Positions 43,411 through 48,997 of a stretch of 48,997 nt of DNA are shown here, piece after piece. A model generated the notes under the pieces. It had not been told where the DNA came from. It did not search any database and saw only the letters and a program-made list of their open reading frames with translations. A program made the position numbers and the translations under genes. The stretch lies in the NCBI GenBank assembly GCA_040377605.1, contig JBEIOK010000005.1, positions 1 through 48,997 of the forward strand, written 5' to 3'. Source of the stretch: Solimonas sp040377605. Its GTDB lineage: Bacteria; Pseudomonadota; Gammaproteobacteria; Nevskiales; Nevskiaceae. The first letter of the stretch is position 1; every line of letters starts with the position of its first letter.

Positions 43411-45825
43411 ATGAAAAAGCTCAACATTCGCGCGCCATCACGGGGGTTCGTTCACATGCTGCGCATTCTGTCGGTCTTCTGCGGTGTGCTGGCCCTCGTG
43501 GCCTGCGGCGACAGCCGCGTGCCGGCGACCGGGACGCCGGTGGGTGCGGGCGCGGGCTTCGCCCAGCCGCAGCGCGCCGAGTGCGTCCTCCAGAGTGCGC
43601 GGCTGGAGGTGGGTCGCGGTCGTGATGCGCCCGGTCGCATCGAGACGCCGGTGGCCACGACGAGTGCGGGCACTGGCGACTGCGCCGGCAATACCGCCTT
43701 CCGCTTCGGCAGCGGGCTCTATGACCTGACCGGCCCGGCGGGCGGCGCGAGCATGATGGGCTACGAGTCACCGACACAGGTCTCCGGCGGTGTGCACATC
43801 CGCCAGTACGCACGCGCCTTCGCGATCGAGTCCCCGTGCAATGGCCAGCGCGTGGCCTTCGTCTCCACCGACACCGGCATGATCTTCGATGCCGTGCGTC
43901 AGGAAGTGCTGCGACGCCTTGCGGCCGACGCCGAGCTGTCGGCGCACTACGGCGAGGCCAACGTCATGCTGTCGGCCACGCACACGCACGCCGGAGCTGC
44001 GGGCTACGCCGTGCACCTCGCGTTCCTGCTGTTCCACCTCGGCTTCGACGATGACAATTTCCAGGCGATCGTCGGCGGCATCGTCGAGTCGATCCGGCGC
44101 GCCCACCTGAACCTGCAGGCCCACCCGCAGACCGGCCGCATCCGCCTGTCGGTTGGCGAGCTGCTCGACACCAATCTGAATCGGTCGAAGGTCGCCTTCG
44201 ACAACAACCCCGAATCCGAGCGCCGCGAGTTCCTGGATGCGCGCGGCGAGATCGTCGATCAGGACAGGCGCTTCGTGCAGCTCAATCTGGTGCGCGAGGA
44301 TGGCTCGGCGGTTGGCGTGCTGAACTGGTTCGGCGTGCATCCGACGTCGCTGAGCAACACCAACATGCTGCTGTCGGCCGACAACAAGGGCTTCGCCTCG
44401 GTCGGCTTCGAGCAATTGATGAACACCAACTACGCGGCGGCGCCGGGGGACGACACCTTCGTGGCGGCCTTCGCGCAGACCAACGAAGGTGACAGCTCGC
44501 CGAACATCTTCATCCTCGAGCGTCCGTTCGAGGAGCGCGGCGGCAGTGCTGACGAGCTGGAGTCCAACGCGATCTCGGGCACCAAGCAGCTGGCACAGGC
44601 GCTGCGTCAGTACGCCCAGGGCAGCGCCCTGCGCGGACCGGTGGCGTTCCGCCAGTTCAACGTGCTAATGGACAACATCGAGATCACCGATCCGGCCGTG
44701 CTTGCCAGCCTGCAGCACCCGGCGGCGCTCGATGCGCCGGTCAAGCGCACCTGCATGGCCGCCGCCGGCATCTCCTTCGGCGCAGGGGCCGAAGACGGAC
44801 CCGGACCGACGATCGAGGGCGTCACCTGCCAGTCGCCGGCCAGCGTGATCGAGACCGCTGCCAATGATGTGCGCACCCTCGTCTCCGGCAAGTTGCCGCC
44901 GGAGCTGCTGTCGAACACGGTGCTGTGCCAGCTGGATCGGCAGCCGCTGCTGGACCTTGGCTGCCAGGCCGAAAAGCCGGTGCTGTTCCCGATCGGTCGG
45001 CCGTTCAATCTGGTCAACAGCAGCCTGCCGCTGCAGATTTTCCGCATCGGCAACTTCGCACTGGTCGGTGTGCCCTGGGAAGTGACGACGATGTCCGGTC
45101 GTCGCATCCGCAAGACGCTGCTGGAGGTATTGCAGCCGGTGGGGGTCGACACGATCGTGATCGCCGGACTTGCCAACGACTTCGTCAACTACCTGACGAC
45201 CCGCGAGGAGTACGCGCTGCAGCAGTACGAAGGCGGCTCGACGCTGTTCGGCCCCTGGACGCTGGCCGCCGTGCAGCAGGAGCTGCGGCGTCTGGCGCTG
45301 ACGATGCGTGACGGCACGCCGTCGCCGGCCAGCAGCCCGCGCCAGCCGGAGAACCTGGTCGGGCTGACGATTCCGCGCGTGCCGCAGATTCCGCTGGATC
45401 TGCCGCTGCCCACGGCCTTCGGCGCGGTGATCGATGATGCCGCCGAGCGCTACACGCAGGGCGATACCGTGCGCGTCACCTATCGCGCCGGTCATCCGCG
45501 CAACGACCTGCGCACCCAGGCCTCGTTTGTCTACGCCGAGCGTCTGGACGCGCAGGGCGGCTGGACCGTCGTGGCCACCGACACGCAGCCCGAGCTGCGC
45601 TTCCGCTGGTCGCCGCTGCTGCCGATTCCGCTGCCGGTCGGGCTACCGCCGATCAGCTCGACCGCGACCGCGGAGTGGGTGGTGCCGCGTGATCTGCCGG
45701 CCGGCACCTACCGCCTGCGCCATGTCGGCGCGGCGCGCCCGGTGTCGCTGCTGCTGCCGGCCCAGCCGTACGAAGGCATCAGCCGCGAGTTCGTGATCGA
45801 GGGCACGCCGGCGGCCTGTCCCTGA
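43411..45825 (+). CDS. Neutral/alkaline ceramidase-like lipoprotein
   Basis: 804 residues. A lipoprotein signal ends LALVAC (C32). The catalytic domain shows the zinc site SATHTHAGAAGY (H191, H193), NWFGVHPTSL (H310), and the nucleophile-type motif NEGDSSPN with S363. A C-terminal domain (DDAAERYTQGDTVRVTYRAG onward) matches that of neutral ceramidases. It should hydrolyse the amide of ceramide or a related N-acyl lipid at the cell surface. The bacterial reference enzyme is about 670 residues; the extra length lies in an N-terminal Cys-containing segment and internal insertions. An internal ATG at 43456 behind a CGGGGG site is an alternative start. Confidence 0.88.
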   Translation: MKKLNIRAPSRGFVHMLRILSVFCGVLALVACGDSRVPATGTPVGAGAGFAQPQRAECVLQSARLEVGRGRDAPGRIETPVATTSAGTGDCAGNTAFRFGSGLYDLTGPAGGASMMGYESPTQVSGGVHIRQYARAFAIESPCNGQRVAFVSTDTGMIFDAVRQEVLRRLAADAELSAHYGEANVMLSATHTHAGAAGYAVHLAFLLFHLGFDDDNFQAIVGGIVESIRRAHLNLQAHPQTGRIRLSVGELLDTNLNRSKVAFDNNPESERREFLDARGEIVDQDRRFVQLNLVREDGSAVGVLNWFGVHPTSLSNTNMLLSADNKGFASVGFEQLMNTNYAAAPGDDTFVAAFAQTNEGDSSPNIFILERPFEERGGSADELESNAISGTKQLAQALRQYAQGSALRGPVAFRQFNVLMDNIEITDPAVLASLQHPAALDAPVKRTCMAAAGISFGAGAEDGPGPTIEGVTCQSPASVIETAANDVRTLVSGKLPPELLSNTVLCQLDRQPLLDLGCQAEKPVLFPIGRPFNLVNSSLPLQIFRIGNFALVGVPWEVTTMSGRRIRKTLLEVLQPVGVDTIVIAGLANDFVNYLTTREEYALQQYEGGSTLFGPWTLAAVQQELRRLALTMRDGTPSPASSPRQPENLVGLTIPRVPQIPLDLPLPTAFGAVIDDAAERYTQGDTVRVTYRAGHPRNDLRTQASFVYAERLDAQGGWTVVATDTQPELRFRWSPLLPIPLPVGLPPISSTATAEWVVPRDLPAGTYRLRHVGAARPVSLLLPAQPYEGISREFVIEGTPAACP

Positions 45826-45895
45826 GTTGCCTGCTGCGGCATCGTGACGGGGCGTTGCTACACTGGCGCCCCTTTTTCCTCGCTCCTCTCGTTCC

Positions 45896-46903
45896 ATGAA
45901 GGTGTTCGTCACCGGCGCGGCCGGTTTCGTGGGCTTTCACGCTGCGCAGGCGCTGCTCGCGCGCGGCGATCAGGTGCTGGGCTACGACAATCTCAACGAC
46001 TACTACGACCCGGCGCTGAAGCAGGCGCGCCTGCAGCGCCTGCAGCCGTTGCCCGGCTTCGATTTCATCCGCGGGGACCTGGCCGATGCCGGCGCCCTGT
46101 CTGCCGCCATTGCCGGCTTCAAGCCGGACGCCGTGCTGCACCTCGCCGCCCAGGCGGGCGTGCGCTACTCGCTGAAGAATCCACGGGCCTACGTCGACAG
46201 CAACCTGATCGGTTTCTGCAATCTGCTTGAATGCCTGCGCGCGCACCCGGTGCGGCATCTGGTGTATGCGTCATCGAGTTCGGTTTACGGCGCCAACACG
46301 CAGGTACCGTTTTCCGTCGCGCACACCACCGACCACCCGGTCAGCCTGTACGCGGCCACCAAGAAGGCCAATGAGGCGATGGCGCACGCCTACAGTCATC
46401 TGTACGGCATCGCCGCGACGGGCCTGCGCTTCTTCACGGTGTACGGCCCCTGGGGTCGGCCGGACATGGCCTACTTCTCGTTCACGCAGGCGCTGTTCGC
46501 GGACCGCGAGATCGAGGTGTTCAATCACGGCGACATGGCGCGGGACTTCACCTATGTCGACGACATCGTCGACGGCGTGGTGCGTGTGCTCGACCGTCCG
46601 CCCGGCGGCGATCCCGGCTGGAGCGGCAACCCGCCGGTGCTGGGCCATAGCCGCGCGCCGCACCGGCTCTACAACATCGGCAATCATTCGCCGGTGCCGT
46701 TGCTGCACTTCATCGACGTGCTGGAGCGGCTCACCGGCCGCACCGCGCGCAAGCGCCTGAGCCCGATGGCGGCCGGCGATGTGCAGCGGACCTACGCCGA
46801 TGTCGAGGACCTGACGCGCGACACCGGCTTTGCGCCGTCGACGCCGATCGAGACCGGCCTCGCGCGCTTCATGGCCTGGTACCGCGAGTACTATGGTGTC
46901 TGA
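45896..46903 (+). CDS. UDP-glucuronate 4-epimerase-like SDR
   Basis: 335 residues. The NAD-binding GAAGFVG motif is at 7-13, the catalytic serines in YASSSSVYGAN, and Y152/K156 in SLYAATKKANE. The segment LNDYYDPALKQARL and RFFTVYGPWGRPDMA are typical of the CapI/LpsL group, which converts UDP-glucuronate to UDP-galacturonate. The UDP-glucose dehydrogenase that makes its substrate follows 30 bp downstream. No glycosyltransferase using the product is in the window. Confidence 0.93.
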   Translation: MKVFVTGAAGFVGFHAAQALLARGDQVLGYDNLNDYYDPALKQARLQRLQPLPGFDFIRGDLADAGALSAAIAGFKPDAVLHLAAQAGVRYSLKNPRAYVDSNLIGFCNLLECLRAHPVRHLVYASSSSVYGANTQVPFSVAHTTDHPVSLYAATKKANEAMAHAYSHLYGIAATGLRFFTVYGPWGRPDMAYFSFTQALFADREIEVFNHGDMARDFTYVDDIVDGVVRVLDRPPGGDPGWSGNPPVLGHSRAPHRLYNIGNHSPVPLLHFIDVLERLTGRTARKRLSPMAAGDVQRTYADVEDLTRDTGFAPSTPIETGLARFMAWYREYYGV

Positions 46904-46933
46904 CCCTTCCACGCTTCTTCGATTCCTGCACGC

Positions 46934-48253
46934 ATGAAAGTCACGGTCTTCGGTTCGGGGTATGTCGGTCTGGTGACCGCCGCGTGTCTGGCGGACGCCG
47001 GCAATCACATCGTCTGCGTGGATGTCGATGCCGAGAAGGTGGCGACCCTGCAGGCGGGCCGCTGCCCGTTCTATGAGCCGGGCATCGAGCAGCTGCTGGT
47101 GCGCAACGCGGCGGCCGGCCGCCTGCGCTTCACCACCGACGCCGCGAGCGCCGTGCGCCACGGCCAGATCATTTTCATTGCCGTCGGCACCCCGCCGCAG
47201 GAAGACGGCTCGGCCGACCTGCAGTACGTGCTGGCCGTCGCGGCCACCATCGGGCAGCACATCGACGGCTACAAGGTGGTTTGCACCAAATCCACGGTCC
47301 CGGTGGGCACCGCCGCCAAGGTCCGCGCCACGCTGGCGGCGGCGCAGGCCACGCGGGGCACCGACCATGCCTGTGACGTGGCCTCGAACCCGGAATTCCT
47401 CAAGGAGGGCGCGGCGGTCGAGGACTTCATGCGGCCGGATCGCATCATTGTTGGCAGCGACAGTGCGCGGGCGCTGGACCTGATGCGGACGCTGTACGCC
47501 CCCTACAACCGCAACCACGACCGACTAATGGCGATGGACGTGGAGTCAGCCGAGCTGACCAAGTACGCCGCCAATGCGATGCTGGCGACGCGCATCAGCT
47601 TCATGAACGAACTGGCGCTGCTCGCCGAGCAGGTCGGGGCGGACATCGAAGCGGTGCGCCGCGGCATCGGGGCCGACCCGCGCATCGGCCGTCAGTTTCT
47701 GTACGCCGGCTGCGGCTACGGCGGCTCCTGCTTCCCCAAGGACGTGAAAGCCCTGATCCGCACGGGTGGCGAGCAGGGCCAGGCCATGCGCGTGCTTGAG
47801 GCGGTCGAGGCGGTCAACGAGCATCAGAAGACCGTGCTGTTCGCGCGCCTCAAGGCGCACCTGGGCTCGCTGGCCGGCAAGACCATTGCCGTCTGGGGGC
47901 TGGCCTTTAAGCCCAACACCGACGACATGCGCGAGGCCCCGAGCCGCGTGCTGCTGGAGGCGATCTGGGCCGAGGGCGGGCACGTGCAGGCCCATGACCC
48001 GGTGGCGATGGACGCGACCCGGCGGATCTACGGCGAGCGTCCGGATCTGCGGCTGGTGGACTCCCCGGAAGCGGCCTGTGACGGTGCCGATGCGCTGGCC
48101 ATCGTCACCGAATGGTCCGTGTTCCGCAGCCCGGATTTCGACGCGATCAAGGCGCGGCTCAAGGCACCGGTGATTTTTGACGGCCGCAACCTCTACGACC
48201 CGGCGACGATGCGCCGTGCCGGCTTCCAGTACCGGGGCATCGGCCGCCCCTGA
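46934..48253 (+). CDS. ugd: UDP-glucose 6-dehydrogenase
   Basis: 439 residues. Rossmann motif FGSGYVGLVTAACLADAG, then STVPVGTAAKV, NPEFLKEGAAVEDF, the central AELTKYAANAMLATRISFMNE (bridge helix split as AELTKYAANAML), catalytic C266 in GCGYGGSCFPKD and C-terminal WGLAFKPNTDDMREAPS. It oxidises UDP-glucose to UDP-glucuronate with two NAD. It forms a two-gene unit with the epimerase upstream and shares UDP-glucose with cellulose synthase. It is the last gene before the yajC junction. Confidence 0.96.
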   Translation: MKVTVFGSGYVGLVTAACLADAGNHIVCVDVDAEKVATLQAGRCPFYEPGIEQLLVRNAAAGRLRFTTDAASAVRHGQIIFIAVGTPPQEDGSADLQYVLAVAATIGQHIDGYKVVCTKSTVPVGTAAKVRATLAAAQATRGTDHACDVASNPEFLKEGAAVEDFMRPDRIIVGSDSARALDLMRTLYAPYNRNHDRLMAMDVESAELTKYAANAMLATRISFMNELALLAEQVGADIEAVRRGIGADPRIGRQFLYAGCGYGGSCFPKDVKALIRTGGEQGQAMRVLEAVEAVNEHQKTVLFARLKAHLGSLAGKTIAVWGLAFKPNTDDMREAPSRVLLEAIWAEGGHVQAHDPVAMDATRRIYGERPDLRLVDSPEAACDGADALAIVTEWSVFRSPDFDAIKARLKAPVIFDGRNLYDPATMRRAGFQYRGIGRP

Positions 48254-48286
48254 GGCGACGACGGGTGGCCCGCCGGGGCGGCTGGG

Positions 48287-48315
48287 GTACGGGGGTAACA
48301 GCCTTTTGGCATAAT
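48287..48315 (+). promoter_or_regulatory. Candidate promoter of yajC-secD
   Basis: CATAAT at 48310-48315, preceded by TGG, lies 33 bp upstream of the yajC GTG; the -35 region is weak (GTACGG). It fits the loss of read-through from tgt. Confidence 0.5.
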
Positions 48316-48347
48316 CGCCGCCTTTCCGAGCCAAGCAGGAGTGATTT

Positions 48348-48677
48348 GTGCTGGATTTGCTGATTAGCCCCGCCTATGCACAGCAGGCGGCGGCGCAACC
48401 GAGTTTCCTCGGTGCGATGTGGCCGTTGCTGGTCATGATTCCCCTGTTCTACTTCATGCTGATCCGTCCGCAGATGAAGCGGTCGCGCGAGCACCGCGAC
48501 ATGCTGGCCAAGATCACCAAGGGCGACGAAGTCGTGACCACCGGCGGCCTGGCCGGCAAGGTCGTGAACATCGGCGAGGCGTACATCACGGTTGAAATCG
48601 CCGATAACGTCAGCATCAAGGTCCAGAAGCAGGCCATTGCCAGCGTGTTGCCGAAGGGCACCCTGAAGAGCCTGTAA
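48348..48677 (+). CDS. yajC: Preprotein translocase subunit YajC
   Basis: 109 residues with a GTG start behind AGGAG. One membrane helix (WPLLVMIPLFYFMLI) is followed by RPQMKRSREHRDMLAKITKGDEVVTTGG in family-typical form (RPQMKRSREHRDML, GDEVVTTGGLAGKV). YajC associates with SecDF at the inner membrane. It lies 58 bp upstream of secD as usual, but tgt, normally immediately upstream, is 14.9 kb away. Confidence 0.96.
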   Translation: MLDLLISPAYAQQAAAQPSFLGAMWPLLVMIPLFYFMLIRPQMKRSREHRDMLAKITKGDEVVTTGGLAGKVVNIGEAYITVEIADNVSIKVQKQAIASVLPKGTLKSL

Positions 48678-48734
48678 CACCGGCGCTCGTCGCCCCCGGA
48701 TTGCCCGACGCTTCGCGCCGACCGTGCCTGAACG

Positions 48735-48997
48735 ATGAAACCTTACGCATCCTGGAAGTACCTGATCCTCGTCGTCGCCATCGTGTTCGGGCTGCTGTAT
48801 GCGGCGCCGAACCTGTATGGCGATGACCCTTCCGTGCAGATTTCGAAGGACAGCGGCGAGCCGCTGCCGGCGGGATTCGAGGCGCGCATCGCCAAGGCGC
48901 TCGCCGATGCCGGACTGACGCCGCTGTCCAGCGGTGTCGAGGAGACGCAGTGGGTCGTGCGCTTCGACAGCACCGAGGCGCAGCTCAAGGGGGCGGA
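48735..48997 (+). CDS. secD: Protein translocase subunit SecD, partial
   Basis: Only the first 87 residues are in the window. The N-terminal helix SWKYLILVVAIVFGLLYAAP is followed by NLYGDDPSVQISKDSG, matching the start of SecD. SecD with SecF uses the proton gradient to finish protein export. The gene continues past the right edge. Confidence 0.93.
   Translation, partial: MKPYASWKYLILVVAIVFGLLYAAPNLYGDDPSVQISKDSGEPLPAGFEARIAKALADAGLTPLSSGVEETQWVVRFDSTEAQLKGA

Overview
The window is a high-GC, gene-dense chromosomal stretch of a gammaproteobacterium. That placement rests on gene content and order: xerD-dsbC, zapE, fdxA, tRNA-Leu followed by queA-tgt, yajC-secD and a BcsD-containing cellulose locus. 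A Nevskiales/Xanthomonadales-type lineage is my best guess, but no rRNA or other decisive marker is present. I see no transposase, integrase, phage gene or CRISPR array.

Positions 1-12213 (minus strand) hold a cellulose biosynthesis operon read bcsD-bcsP-bcsA-bcsB-bcsZ-bcsC, then a small periplasmic TPR-like gene and an Atm1-type ABC exporter cut by the left edge. Genes overlap or nearly abut throughout. Divergent from it (12367-14387, plus) are a lipoprotein of unknown function and a protein joining a cyclic-nucleotide-binding-like domain to an intact EAL phosphodiesterase domain. Because BcsA carries a PilZ domain, the EAL protein could tune cellulose synthesis through c-di-GMP. A two-component pair (14351-15693, minus) converges on and overlaps the EAL gene.

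Positions 15797-30445 are mostly housekeeping: a glycine-rich lipoprotein, zapE, a sugar-lactone oxidase-like flavoprotein, a PlsC-type acyltransferase, xerD, a lipoprotein form of dsbC, an AddA/AddB-like helicase-nuclease pair, fdxA, a Nudix hydrolase and an outer-membrane barrel with an extremely acidic linker.

Positions 30567-33477 hold tRNA-Leu(CAA), queA and tgt, and the right end (48348-48997) holds yajC and secD. These are usually one continuous cluster in gammaproteobacteria. Here about 14.9 kb separates tgt from yajC. That block carries an MAO-type amine oxidase, a nitrilase-like lipoprotein, cysC, an MFS transporter, a fused glucosylglycerol-phosphate synthase/phosphatase, a glutathione peroxidase, an acyl-CoA dehydrogenase, a neutral ceramidase-like lipoprotein, and an epimerase plus UDP-glucose dehydrogenase pair for UDP-glucuronate/galacturonate. 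A REP-like palindrome at the 3' end of tgt supplies the tgt stop codon and marks one junction of the block.

Taken together, the window makes envelope and stress material: cellulose with its c-di-GMP control, sugar-nucleotide precursors, a compatible solute, peroxide defence, and surface lipoproteins acting on lipids or amides. All functions are read from motifs and family knowledge; no database search was run.
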